Shown here in pieces: positions 10,625 through 21,247 of a DNA stretch of 64,000 nt. The notes under the pieces are model-generated. The model did not search any database. It was not told where the DNA came from and saw only the letters and a list, made by a program, of their open reading frames with translations. The position numbers and the translations under genes are program-made. Numbering within the stretch: the stretch's first letter is position 1; the number at the start of each line of letters is the position of its first letter. The DNA lies in the NCBI GenBank assembly GCA_947172415.1, contig OX359190.1, positions 9,672,001 through 9,736,000 on the forward strand, given 5' to 3'. Source of the stretch: Chondrosia reniformis (Eukaryota > Porifera > Demospongiae > Chondrillida > Chondrillidae).

Positions 10625-13400
10625 GAAGATCACATTATCAACTCATAATCAGTTAAATTTAGTTTACACACCTCACAATGCAGCAATATAGCAATCTTAT
10701 TGTACGTATATCCTTAATTGGTCTTAAGATGTAATCGTAATTGCAAGGTTGTACGTATATTACAAATGTGTGGGGTAATAAGAGCATATATCATCATCAT
10801 TGAACTCTGGATGTTACCCCTGCCCACTCATGTCCCCTGAGGAGCGCAATATGATGATGATATTGATGCATTAAGACCAGCTTTAGTTCGTAAAGTTCCC
10901 CTATTTTTCCTGAGAAAATAAATTGTCCTTATAATACAACTTAATTGTGATTCATTTGTAACAGTTGTTTTTGCAGACATTCAAACAAGCCACTTGTATT
11001 ATTTGTTTTGAATGCAAATGCTGAACCCCAATCAAATCTAGAGTTGGAGATATTTCAATTACTTCCTCCCACACAAACTATAGCTATCCGGGAAGAAATT
11101 CTAAAAGTATATATTCAAACCACACAATAGACATTCACAGACATCCATAAAGTATATTCCTCCAGTTCCAGAAATATGATGTCAATTTAAATTTGTTCCA
11201 TCTCTCACCATACATCAAGTTTGTATACCAGTACATAATATACATTTAGTGCTGTAACTCTGTCAAATAGGCAAATATGAAGCATAACTTGGAGTCAGCA
11301 TTCACAGACACATATGAAACAGTTTCATTGAGTTTTAAGGTGTACAAAGTATAGTGTAGTAAATTAAGGTTGCTATGCCTACCTTCCCTTATAAAGTATG
11401 TTCTTATAGACTAAGTTTAAAGGGATTATAAAAGTATAAGTATTTTATAGACTTATAACAAAAAGGTATTGTATCTTTCAAAGAAGTTGTTATTCAATCA
11501 GTGCATGCTCAGACACAAATATTTCCAAAACATGTTATTGCATCAACCACTGTCATGTGCTGTTACAGTGAAACAGTTGGACAGAAAAGTTTCAAATGAT
11601 AGTTTAAAAATCTACAACGAAATTCTCTACCTATGTATATAAGAGTCACAGATAGTTTCTGTTAATAGGACATGTACATGAAATAGACATATTACATCAC
11701 CTTTACATGCAACAAAATAATGTTTCTCTCTTCATGTATACATCCATTAATAATGACTTTGGAGAAACTGCCTGATCTCAATCAGGATCAGCTGACTAGA
11801 TCTTGACTTACATGTGTGAAGTTTGTTCTACAAGTGAGAGCCACATGAACAATTGATTACTTTACTACCAATTAAATGGTTGCCAGGGACTGGTTGTTAT
11901 GGAGACTTTTCTATATGTAGGTTATAATTTACAATGTAAGCAGATACAGACAAAAATTGCTTTATTTACACCTCAGATAGGCCAGCACTGTAACCACTCC
12001 CCCAAATGAGTCTAGCCACAGCTACTAGGAGTTGGAATGGATCCTAAATCAGGTGACCAGTTGGGTAATTTGAAATATTCCTCTATCTAGTTACCATGGA
12101 TACTCAAGAAGAGAGAGGATTATCTAAGTAGCTACAGAAACAAAAAACAACTTTATAATTCGTCTATCAACTAATTTCAAAGCCAATAAACTTAATAATC
12201 TTGCTCAAAGGGAATGTACAGTTTCATAGCCAAATAGCAAGGCAAACGCATCTATAGGTTACAGGAACATAGTAAGTCTGTACTACACACCTCTCCCAAC
12301 TGAACTGGTAACCAGGACTTACTACATATTTAGGGACTGGTAGACATGCTAAATCTGGTGGTCCAATTGCACAAGTGTAGTCCAGTTGTTATACTCATTG
12401 CTGATTCCATACACATCTTCCCTTGATCCAATACTTTCTTTCACTATCTTTCCCATCCAAACAGATAAAGAAAATAACGTTAATGATTCCCTACCACTTA
12501 GTACTTCTTTCTTAATTGGACATGTTGCTAGGTTACTGACATTTGATTTCCATGACAATTCTTCAGTAAATAGATGAATATACAGCAATTAAAGTATAGG
12601 CTGCACAATAAACCATATACTTGCATAATTAACTGTTATGTGGCAAAGATGCTGATTAATATGCTAATCGTAACATTGTAAATTATAAACTTCATTAAAA
12701 GTAGCTATATAGTTTGTCTGATTCTCTAAACAAGATGACCTACCAATCACTGAAGTTTAGAGCTTGTACAACGCCAAAGTTCTTCAAACTATAAGGCAAT
12801 TGAACTACTAGCAACGGCCATTTTGGATTCACAAATTGATTGAGCAATAGAACAATTGAGTTGTTTATTGGAAGTATGAAAGTTAAATAATATGTAGTGC
12901 ATTATTAAAAGTAATTAAATAGGTTATAGCCTACATTACAAGTTTGCATGTATTTAACAGTAAGCCGTTAGAAGTTGCAAAATTGTGGCACAAAGATTTA
13001 GCTATTTATGTGTACATAATAAAGATCCATTCACGAAAATACATTAGCGTAAAGCCTTTCTTTATATTATACATATGATATTTTAAGGAACGTATGATTC
13101 ATGTTAACAACTATATCTGTATATCCTTCATTCTCACCGTCCTGTGTTGTGCATGAAACACGCCGCTTGACAAGAGCTTGTGCATATGTTTACAAGGATT
13201 ACTGATCATTGAGATTGATAGCTTGTTTATTAATTAAACACTTCTATTCATGCAGGTCAGTGGACATGCTACGATTTGCTTCGCTGGATAGCCATGAATG
13301 ATTTCTAGTCGAAATTCAATAACAATAAACAATTTACTGAATAGATCGGGTCATGTACTACATGTTCTCTATTGTTCGCTAACATGACATCGAAAACAAT
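10625..13400. other. AT-rich spacer with dispersed repeat copies
   Basis: No gene recognised. AATAAA at 10917-10922 may be the polyadenylation signal of the cysteine-rich gene. A segment near 10797-10845 matches, inverted, one at about 51775-51840, and 11201-11283 matches 50854-50939. On the minus strand, 12755-12840 is an open frame ending at a GTAGGT donor and 12588-12349 is another open frame; these may be exons of an unrecognised gene but I could not join or identify them. Confidence 0.45.
11201..11283 (+). repeat. dispersed repeat C, copy 1
   Basis: Begins TCTCTCACCATACAT and ends ATGAAGC; clearly alignable, with small indels, to 50854-50939 in the same orientation. Nature unknown. Confidence 0.7.
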
Positions 13401-14290
13401 TAGGTTTCCATGATTTTCCGCCAAGTTCACGATGTTTCCCGCCGACAATTTCTAATAAATAGTCGAGGAAATTTTCAGTCTTTGGCCTCCGGGCTATCAA
13501 CTCTGGAGGTCTACTTTGGTGTGGATCGATGCGCCAACCGTGGTAGGAGCACGACCATGGTACCATGCGACAAAGGGTCATCGGTGTTCGTATAGTGGGG
13601 TGGTCTCTCTATCATGGGTTAGTGCCTGGAGATGTATCTCACTATTAATCCTGCTTGTGTGTTAAATTGGCACTTGCGGATTCTTGCTATACGACCCGTA
13701 CCTGGAGGAGCGTGGGTCCAGTGCCACTACGTAGTCGGTCAGGAACCCCTGTTGTAGGCTGCAGCTTCAGGTTGGTTTGGAAGGCATTTGCATTTCAATT
13801 TGTATTCAATTTTCCTATCCATGCATCAATGTAGTATTTCATTGTATATCATGTATTTTGAATTCTTTTCTTATAGTTCATTGAACTGATGGGTCCCTAC
13901 TCTAAAGCGCCTGGCCGATCCCAATGAGCTAAAGTCTGTGTGCAGTGTTCCCAAGCTACGTTGTGTGCACATGATGATTCTCATTGGTGGGAGTTTGTGG
14001 TCCGCCAGGGTCGGGCTTGTTCTGTTCGTAGCGCGGCAGGGCAAGACTAGTAACTGGTCAGAGGTCGGTCAGGTACGCCGGATCGCTCCCGTGCAACTTC
14101 TCTTACGACGCAAGTAGTGGAAGTGTCAAACAGAGTTGAGAAACCGGAGGCCATTTGGGGCACGACGTACTTCTACCTCCTCGTGGTGTGCCCTGGGGTC
14201 ACCTTTACAACTCAGTAAAGTGATGCGAAAAGAAGTACAGCAGCACCGTTCCAGTAACACTCAAAAGAGAAGAAACAGCAACCATGAAGA
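13400..14290. other. unexplained GC-rich island
   Basis: A stretch of clearly higher GC and CpG content than its surroundings, except an AT-rich gap near 13790-13880. No intact gene is visible. Translation of 13935-14045 and 14046-14310 on the plus strand gives protein-like segments interrupted by single stops, with no family that I recognise. It does not match the common snRNAs, 5S rRNA or tRNAs I could recall. It could be a decayed transferred or transposon gene, a non-coding RNA, or a CpG-rich promoter. Confidence 0.4.
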
Positions 14291-14604
14291 ACTACATTGT
14301 TTGAACATTTTTTAATTTAAAACCATGTACATATACATTTCAGAATTGTCAAACAAAAATGATCATTGTGCAGTGGTTATATACAATCCCAATTGTCGAT
14401 AATTATGAATTCATGAAATTCGTATAATAACATATACATTAAAATCTAACCCAGCTCATCGCAAACGCATATATACATGATTCTATGCATGTAAGCATTC
14501 AGTATACTCTCGTAAATTATTGCATAACAAGTATTATAAAATTCAAAGGCCGGCCCATGTGCGGCAACGTTGCTGGACACATGTATCATAAATGTCATTC
14601 GTGT

Positions 14605-14740
14605 TGTAAGAAGAAAAAAGGGAAAAAAGAAGGCAAGTAAAATGAAAATGAAAAAAGGGAAAAAGAAGGAAAAAGGAAAACGAAAAAGGAAAAGGAAGGG
14701 AAAAGGAGAGCGAAAGGGAGAAAAGAAGATGTATTCTGCA
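14605..14740. repeat. purine-rich low-complexity tract
   Basis: An almost pure A/G run on the plus strand (AAGAAAAAAGGGAAAAAAG and similar). Open frames across it on both strands (Lys-rich one way, Phe/Ser/Pro-rich the other) are artefacts of this composition. Confidence 0.9.
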
Positions 14741-14775
14741 CGATGCGTACTCCAGAGAATAAGAAGAGAGGGAGG

Positions 14776-14880
14776 TAGTGTACCAAGTCCCTTGCAAGGA
14801 CTGCAAGAGGACCTATATATGTGAGACAAAGAGTACTCTCAAGGTCAGACTTGGGGAACACAAACATTGCAAATTTACCT
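14776..14880 (+). mobile_element. retroelement relic with GIY-YIG-like segment
   Basis: In the plus frame the translation contains VYQVPCKDCKRTYICET followed by STLKVRLGEHK and a stop. This is the pattern of the GIY-YIG endonuclease in Penelope-like and some other retroelements, where a Cys pair precedes YIGET and then R-L-x-x-R-L-x-E-H. The Gly of YIG is Cys here and only about 35 codons remain, so it is a dead fragment. The flanks show no further retroelement coding. Confidence 0.6.
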
Positions 14881-15211
14881 AGGTAGTACACACATTACAT
14901 GTTTACGTAAGAGCATTACAAATTTACCTAGGTAAAAGTAAAAGTTTATCTTTTTGCTTATCAGTTATTACTTATATCTTCTTCTTTGGCTTTGTTTTCT
15001 TCCTATTCAACTGCATCTTCCTGCCTGGTTTGGACACATGAAGAAGGTTCTAGTTTTGGTGTTGAAGGGAATTGTTTCCTGGGTGGGTTTAGTACTAGTG
15101 TGTGGTAATAAGCACATCTGAAGGCTTGTAGAGGTAGCAAATAAACTACAGGAGAAACTGGTTAACAAGAATCCATTGTACAGGGTAACGTCTTTCTTGT
15201 TATCAGTATGC

Positions 15212-15597
15212 TTACATGAGGTAGGAGGGGTGGGGTAGGTACACAGTTACATGAGGTAGGAGGGGTGGGGTAGGTACACGGTTACATGAGGTAGGAGGGG
15301 TGGGGTAGGTACACGGTTACATGAGGTAGGAGGGGTGGGGTAGGTACACAGTCACATGAGGTAGGAGGGGTGGGGTAGGTACACGGTTACATGAGGTAGG
15401 AGGGGTGGGGTAGGTACACAGTCACATGAGGTAGGAGGGGTGGGGTAGGTACACAGTCACATGAGGTAGGAGGGGTGGGGTAGGTACACGGTTACATGAA
15501 GTAGGAGGGGTGGGGTAGGTACACAGTTACATGAGGTAGGAGGGGTGGGGTAGGTACACGGTTACATGAGGTAGGAGGGGTTGAGTAGGTACACAGT
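15212..15597. repeat. 35-bp minisatellite, 11 copies
   Basis: Eleven head-to-tail 35-bp copies (core GAGGTAGGAGGGGTGGGGTA) with a few substitutions. The G-rich strand could form quadruplexes. The array ends exactly where a duplicated fragment of the downstream CARD-like gene begins. Confidence 0.95.
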
Positions 15598-15690
15598 TTG
15601 TATACGAAAAGTTGGAGAATGGAACTGTAGGCGATTGTAATAAGTTCTGAAGACACCTGAAAGTGTTGATGGAAGTTTCTATATTACAAA
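15598..15690 (+). pseudogene. fragment duplicated from the CARD-like gene at 15912
   Basis: This stretch repeats about 90 bp of the first CARD-like/TPR gene (its bases 16069-16160), near-identical at first and then diverging with indels that break the frame. It has no start or flanking coding sequence and abuts the 35-bp minisatellite, so it is a partial tandem duplicate. Confidence 0.85.
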
Positions 15691-15911
15691 TGTGCAGGGT
15701 AATCCTGTGCAAATAAGTTACTTATTGTCCCTATAATATTTAATGAAGTTAGAAATAAGGAGGACAGTGCTTGCAACTTGACACAGTTACTATCACATCA
15801 TGATCCATGAGTACGGAAACGCATTAACAACGCATAGCCTCTCGCGTAATTGTGGGGGCTCGCCCAGGCTCGTGCCAAGTTTTGCGTCATTCTATATATA
15901 GTAATTCTTCA

Positions 15912-17510
15912 ATGACTCTTCAAGAAGTTTTAATTTCCGTTAAAGACGATATTTTAGCCTTCATTGTAACTACACTAAACCTTATTGAGTCACTTTTGAG
16001 GGCATATGGACTGTTGGATGGTAACAGCGACAAAAATTACACACCCGAAGAGAAAGCGAAGGTTGTATACGAAAAGTTGGAGAATGGAACTGTAGGCGAT
16101 TGTAATAATTTTCTTTTGGTTTTGAAGGCACGTGAAAGTGTTGATGAAGAATCTGCTAATCTCTTGCAAAAGATTTCATTAAGAGAAGCCGAAAATAGAG
16201 AGGTGACCCCTTCGGAATCGCCGACTACTACTGACGACGAAAATCGACATATCAAATTGACAGCCAGGGCAAATGCAAGAATACAACTCGAAACGGGTAG
16301 CAAAAACACTTCACAATTAGTTGGTGGGCAGAGTCTAGACGTGGTGTATCACAGAGGAGCAGGTCCACTTGTAGGTCAAATACCTAGCAGGGACGATTAC
16401 AGTGAGGTTGAAGACCTCCTTTTTTGGCTCTCGCAGCTCCTTAAGAGCTACTCAGATGGTGAGGATCCGATAAAAGGCCCAATACCCACCTTTTTACGTG
16501 ACACCAGTGTTCACTGGTCGCTTGATAATTTCCCAGCCAGACTGTTTCAAAAGATGACCTTTGTACCAAAACCACTATGTGCCATCACTGTAGTTGGCTA
16601 CCTGAAAAGAGACATTCGTGCTAATATTCACAAGAAGTTGTACAACTACAGTAAAACCAATCCAAAGGCAGCAATGTATATTACTGAGAAGTTCCTTGAC
16701 AATAAAACTATTCCACTAGACCTTAGAATTCTTATGGTTGATGCTGGTGTATCGTGCAGAATAGCAGATGAAAGAATGATTCTACTCCTCCAAAGAGCAC
16801 TGGAGCTGATTGATACACCAGATTGTGTCAACAAGACCATTCTTGGCTGTTCCATTCACAGCCATTTGGCCAAGATATTATGGTACCGTGGAGATATGGA
16901 AAAGGCACAGAAACATGCTAGGATTGGATACCAGCTAGCTCTAATGATTGACGACATTTCAGCCCTTGATTCATTTTGGGTATCTGGGTGGTTGCTCTTT
17001 TCAGAGAACAAGCTTAAGGGGAGACCAACAATGAAACAATCTGAGAGTGAAGTACTTTGCCTTTATAACAAAGCTCACGGAATGATACAGAAATTGGATA
17101 AAGAATCTTGGTTTAGGAAGTATGCAGAGTCTTTTAAACTTGGTAAAGCCGACACTAACCTGAGGTTTGCCAAGAATCGCATTGACGAAATAGAGAGCGA
17201 GGAGTCCACTTCAATAAATCCTTCTGCTAATTCAAAAGTTCAAGATCTACTTTGCATGGCAGAAGACACTCTAAAATCGATAGACTATCCCATGATTAGT
17301 GAACAGAGTCATTGCTTGAAGGATAGATTTGCTTATGCTTTCTACAATCATCTCTGGTTTACCCTCTACTTCCTCAAAGGGGATTTTGAGAAAGCAAAGC
17401 CGTTCATGCAAATAGCTTATGACAATTGGATGAAAAGTGGGGGAAAGGAATTTGCAGAGGAGATAGCTGATATGGTCCGTACATCAGGAGGCAAACTTGT
17501 GATATCCTGA
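15912..17510 (+). CDS. CARD-like / TPR-like protein, paralogue 1 (intronless)
   Basis: A 532-residue intronless protein. The start at 15912 (MTLQEVLIS) is the first ATG in frame and aligns with the start of paralogue 3. Residues about 5-90 look like a death-fold CARD: amphipathic helices, then a polar EEKAKVVYEKLENG stretch and DCNNFLLVLK, followed by a leucine-rich last helix. This matches the usual CARD pattern of xDKAxxIxxxLxxG then FxxxL. A Ser/Thr-rich linker (to about 150) leads to an alpha-helical region (about 180-520) with TPR-like helix pairs such as the segment around HSHLAKILWYRGDMEKAQKH and a conserved block YNHLWFTLYFLKGDFEKAKP. No enzyme motif is seen. Roughly 40% identical by eye to the other two. 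By analogy with CARD adaptors it may act in innate or death signalling in the cytosol, but that is inference. Upstream DNA shares GCTCGCCC and a CGTCAT element with paralogue 3. Confidence 0.75.
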   Translation: MTLQEVLISVKDDILAFIVTTLNLIESLLRAYGLLDGNSDKNYTPEEKAKVVYEKLENGTVGDCNNFLLVLKARESVDEESANLLQKISLREAENREVTPSESPTTTDDENRHIKLTARANARIQLETGSKNTSQLVGGQSLDVVYHRGAGPLVGQIPSRDDYSEVEDLLFWLSQLLKSYSDGEDPIKGPIPTFLRDTSVHWSLDNFPARLFQKMTFVPKPLCAITVVGYLKRDIRANIHKKLYNYSKTNPKAAMYITEKFLDNKTIPLDLRILMVDAGVSCRIADERMILLLQRALELIDTPDCVNKTILGCSIHSHLAKILWYRGDMEKAQKHARIGYQLALMIDDISALDSFWVSGWLLFSENKLKGRPTMKQSESEVLCLYNKAHGMIQKLDKESWFRKYAESFKLGKADTNLRFAKNRIDEIESEESTSINPSANSKVQDLLCMAEDTLKSIDYPMISEQSHCLKDRFAYAFYNHLWFTLYFLKGDFEKAKPFMQIAYDNWMKSGGKEFAEEIADMVRTSGGKLVIS

Positions 17511-18329
17511 ATTAAAGGTTCAAGTGGATCTATTTCTCAATTGCCAATTTAATACAGTACTTATAGCTGTTGGAACCTCTGATCCTAACCCTATGCCCAA
17601 TGTATGATTAGTATAACACTCACACATGAACAATAATCATGCATGTTTATTAAAGCTTATTTTAAAGTAAAAAATGCATGTTTAATTTGCTGATTTGGTG
17701 GCACATGTTGTTCCTTTCTCTAATTGATGAAACTGATAGTCTTCAGGATGTCTTTGAGCATATACATGCATGCATGCAGCTATTACACATATGCATGCAT
17801 ACTGTGTATAATTTTAAAATGAATTTGTATGTTGTATTTATTTAATATATAAGCATATACATACCTCCAGTGAGATTGGACTGCAATCCAGCAATATAAG
17901 GTTTCAAGATCCGCATGCATGCATAATTTCGATATTGCTAGATGCACTGGTTAAGTGCACACAGACAAGTTTTAAGTTGGTCAAAGATATTCCACAGCAA
18001 TATATATATGGTGCGGCATGCTGGTTTGTTGTCAATTTTGATAGAGGTGCATTGACAGGGAGCATATATATCCTGCTTCCATGCAGGTGACATCTATTTT
18101 TTGGGCTTCACTCTCTGTGGCTGTGACTTTGAAGCCAACCTGCGAACTCTCAACCTTCAATTGCTGTAACTGCATCGCTGTGCGGAAATGGATGGTCACA
18201 TGTACGTAGGTGAACATGTAACATCGAAAATTAAGGTCGATCGAATCGTTCGATCACATGACCGAATTTTGACTGGCGTAGCGATTTTTAGCTTACTCAT
18301 GTACACATTTAGGTATTAATTCTTGTGAT
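17511..18329. other. spacer between CARD-like paralogues 1 and 2
   Basis: No gene seen. It contains GCATGCATGCA-type runs near 17765-17800 and a palindromic CGATCGAATCGTTCGATC-like stretch near 18238. The remainder is AT-rich. Confidence 0.4.
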
Positions 18330-18455
18330 CGGAGAGTATATTGCATGGTTTCCCTGTTTTCATGTCGCTACGCTAAGCATAATTCAGCCATTACTAAGAG
18401 TATAGATAGTCTATATATATAGCGATCTGCATATCGCCAAGATACTTAGAGATTA
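18330..18455 (+). pseudogene. decayed CARD-like coding sequence upstream of paralogue 2
   Basis: This segment aligns to codons 5-65 of paralogue 3 (shared blocks include TGTCGCTACGCTAAGC and TATAGCGA), but carries several indels and cannot be read as one frame. It joins without a gap to the intact frame starting at 18456, so paralogue 2 has lost most of the N-terminal CARD-like domain by decay rather than by a clean deletion. Confidence 0.8.
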
Positions 18456-19910
18456 ATGGAACCAAGAGATGACTGTAACTTTTTATCGGCTTTAGAGGAA
18501 TTCGCTGCAGTTAATGCCGAAGCAACAGGTCTTTTTCATAAGATCAAAGAGGCTCAAAGCAGAGATATGGACGATTCGATGGATTCGGAACCGTTCAGTT
18601 CTAGACATGGAGAGTGGCAAGAAATCTCATCTATTAATGCTCATAGCTTCGTTACTAATTGTTGGCCAATTGAAGCTGCTTTGAGGGGAAATGGTTATTC
18701 GACCCAAAGTACGGGAGTGCGCAGAAGGGAGCATGCATATGTGACCTGCACTGCAGAAAGCAGTATGAGATCAAGCTACAGTAATGATGAAAATGGTACG
18801 GAGATAAGCTGCAGGGATTTTCAACTGCATGAGTGGATCCTGGCATTCCTTTCCAAATTCAAGTATGACAGGAACGCCACAAAAAATGACCAAATTCCTA
18901 CAACATTGAGGAATGTCTTTATTGAATTAGGGGAACTAGATGGACTGTTTATCAAACTGACTTATTTACCAACTCCTCCTTCTAGAATTAAGGTGTCTGG
19001 TGTACTAAAGCAACTACGTGGGAGAGTTTACAAGACCGTCTATGATAGGTGTCGAATGGAGCCAGAAGTTACAATCAAACTAGCTGAAGAATGTCTGGAA
19101 AACAGAGAAATACCATTGGATTTGAGGATTCTTATTGTTAATGCAGGCATTATTGCAATAGCTGCCGGTGAAGAAGCTTTATTATTACTCTATAAGGCCT
19201 TGAAGTTGGTGGATTCACCTGACTGTGAGAATAAAACCATTCTTAAATGCGGTTTGCATGGATACCTGGCATCTAACTATGCTAGTATGGGAAAACTGGA
19301 AATGGCAATTAAACATGGTTCCTATGCAATGCAGTTGTCAGAAATGATTGATGACATTGGCTCTTTTAATCCAGTTTGGATATACGGTTGGATTCTCTTT
19401 TTGATGTCAAGTAAAAATGAAGAGAGTTTACAAGATTCAGAAGAATCTATTCTTGCACCCTATCACAGAAATCATGAGATGCTGCAGAAAATGTCAGATG
19501 GATGGTTCAGGCCATATGCAGAAAGATTGAAAATTGGCAAGGCAGATATGCAGCTAAGACTAGCAAAAAATAGAATTGATAGAATTGAGACACTGGATCT
19601 GGAAGAGAAGAGAAATCACCCAGAGGTTCAACAGTTGCTTCGCTCAGGAGAAAATACCATGCGGTCAATTGATGACCAAATGATTGATGAGGGGAGCCAC
19701 TTTTTAAAGAACAAATTCTCCTTTGCTCAGTATCACCATCTTTGGTTTATGCTGTATTTTTTGCAAGGAAATCTTAAGGAAGCAATGCCTCATATGAGGC
19801 CTGCTTTTGACAGGTGGATCATGTATGGCAGATTAGACTTTGCACAGGAGATTGCAGAAATGCTAAATGATTCAAAACTTTTACAGGAAGTTCATGATGC
19901 TAAGAATTAA
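18456..19910 (+). CDS. CARD-like / TPR-like protein, paralogue 2, N-terminally truncated
   Basis: A 484-residue intronless frame, very close to paralogue 3 over its whole length (most residues identical by eye). It begins at MEPRDDCNFLSALEEF, which corresponds to the last part of the CARD-like domain of paralogue 3; the preceding domain is present only as decayed DNA. The rest keeps the linker and the TPR-like helical body, including DLRILIVNAG, a helix pair near HGYLASNYASMGKLEMAIKH and the block YHHLWFMLYFLQGNLKEAMP. Either it is expressed as a CARD-less variant, perhaps a competitor of the full-length proteins, or it is an early pseudogene whose remaining frame is still open. An intact 1.45-kb frame favours recent loss or continued selection. 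Confidence 0.7.
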   Translation: MEPRDDCNFLSALEEFAAVNAEATGLFHKIKEAQSRDMDDSMDSEPFSSRHGEWQEISSINAHSFVTNCWPIEAALRGNGYSTQSTGVRRREHAYVTCTAESSMRSSYSNDENGTEISCRDFQLHEWILAFLSKFKYDRNATKNDQIPTTLRNVFIELGELDGLFIKLTYLPTPPSRIKVSGVLKQLRGRVYKTVYDRCRMEPEVTIKLAEECLENREIPLDLRILIVNAGIIAIAAGEEALLLLYKALKLVDSPDCENKTILKCGLHGYLASNYASMGKLEMAIKHGSYAMQLSEMIDDIGSFNPVWIYGWILFLMSSKNEESLQDSEESILAPYHRNHEMLQKMSDGWFRPYAERLKIGKADMQLRLAKNRIDRIETLDLEEKRNHPEVQQLLRSGENTMRSIDDQMIDEGSHFLKNKFSFAQYHHLWFMLYFLQGNLKEAMPHMRPAFDRWIMYGRLDFAQEIAEMLNDSKLLQEVHDAKN

Positions 19911-20220
19911 CTGTACATATATCAATTTACATTTTAATTTACATTTTAATTTAATCACAATCTGCCCATGCCACTAACATCACAGTATATAGTATACATT
20001 TCTTTGAATTTTCACTTCATGAATGTTAACATGTTTCAATCATTTTTTGTTTAAGCCTGAAATTTACACACTATACATAGTGCAATATACCGGTATGATC
20101 CAGTAAATACATGTCTTTGAAGTAATAATTAATCAAATTAATTAACCTTAAATAAAATTAAGAAAGAGCCTTTTCCTGGGAATTCAACTATGTATATAGC
20201 ACTGTTAATAAACAGAACAA

Positions 20221-20837
20221 ACACTCTCCAATAGTATCCATGATTAATACCTTAATACTATAACAAATTTTATGCAATAAAAATACCAACTTTATATATT
20301 GTTAATTAAAAACTCTAATCTAATTGGTAGAGTCAAATTTAGTTGATTCTCTCAGTTGGTCATCAAGTTCACTTCCAAGTGTCCAGAGTTTCTCCAGTTC
20401 CATGCAGCTGTTGTCTCTTCTCCTCCAGTAGGCAGTGAACCACAATGTGTCCCATGTCAACCACCATCCAATCATCACTGTTCCAGCCATCCAAGATTAC
20501 CCGTTCCACTCCATCCATCTTCACTCCTTTGGACTAACAAGAATTAACACCATTAATAGAGTAATACCAAATCTATAGCAATTTGTAGAGTATGTATGTG
20601 TGCCCATAGAAGTGGGTGTATGTACTAGAAGAGGGTAGAAGTGGATGTTCCCACAGAAGTGGGTGTGCCCATAGAAGTGGGTGTGTGTATGTACTAGAAT
20701 TGGGAGTGTGTATTCTGCTCTCTGTGACCCACCTCTTTAGCAAGTCTACCAGTTACAGCCCTCAGATGTCTTGTTGATGTTCCAGTGCATGTCACAAGAT
20801 AGCGAGCATACTTAGCCCACTAGCCACACCCAAATCC
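20221..20837 (-). pseudogene. partial MALSU1 duplicate
   Basis: Matches the MALSU1 gene and its 3' flank at 23610-24155: 3' flank, exon 2 (about 20331-20547), the intron and the start of the domain-coding part of exon 1 (about 20740-20837). Because the intron is included, it was copied as DNA, not by retroposition. Exon 2 carries a 4-base insertion near 20402 that shifts the frame, and the intron has gained short internal repeats (GAAGTGGGTGTG type). It stops abruptly where a LINE fragment begins. Confidence 0.85.
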
Positions 20838-21086
20838 GTGATATTTGAATACCTGTGCTTGCATGCACAAAGGATTCAAACACCTTAGCTACAATATAGG
20901 AAAGATAGTTACTGGACGGAAATCTTGGATCTTTTTGGCTTCAGTTGTGTTAGGAACGGGAATTACCTTTGCCTTCTTCCACTCTGTAGGAAGAACAGAC
21001 TTCTTTAAACTTAAGCTAAACCTTAAGAGGTGACATAAACTTTCCCCAACATCATCCATAATTGATCTATGTATATATATATTCAT
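20838..21086 (-). mobile_element. non-LTR retrotransposon reverse-transcriptase fragment
   Basis: On the minus strand the translation gives SLKKSVLPTEWKKAKVIPV, then a spacer and DFRPVTIFPIL, the hallmark start of a LINE reverse transcriptase (x-x-P-x-x-WK-x-A-x-V-x-P-x-x-K ... RPI-S-L). After a frameshift and stop the expected continuation KVFESFVHAQVFKY follows. Only about 75 codons survive. It sits exactly at the breakpoint of the MALSU1 duplicate. Confidence 0.8.
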
Positions 21087-21247
21087 TTCAAATTCAGCTC
21101 GTTAATTAGCATACATTTGTATATATATATGGTGTGTAAATTTGAGGCTTAAATGAAACATGTTAACAAATCAAAGAAATGCACATGATGTTAGTGAATT
21201 ACCAGTAATGATTGTATGGTAACTATAAGTAAGACTAAAGATTACTG

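Noticed and set aside
12349-12588. 79-codon minus-strand frame near other open segments
   Set aside because: No ATG with context, no recognised motif and no convincing joined model; mentioned only under the spacer.
14570-14824. Lys/Arg-rich frame and the opposite Phe/Ser-rich frames
   Set aside because: Product of the purine-rich low-complexity tract.
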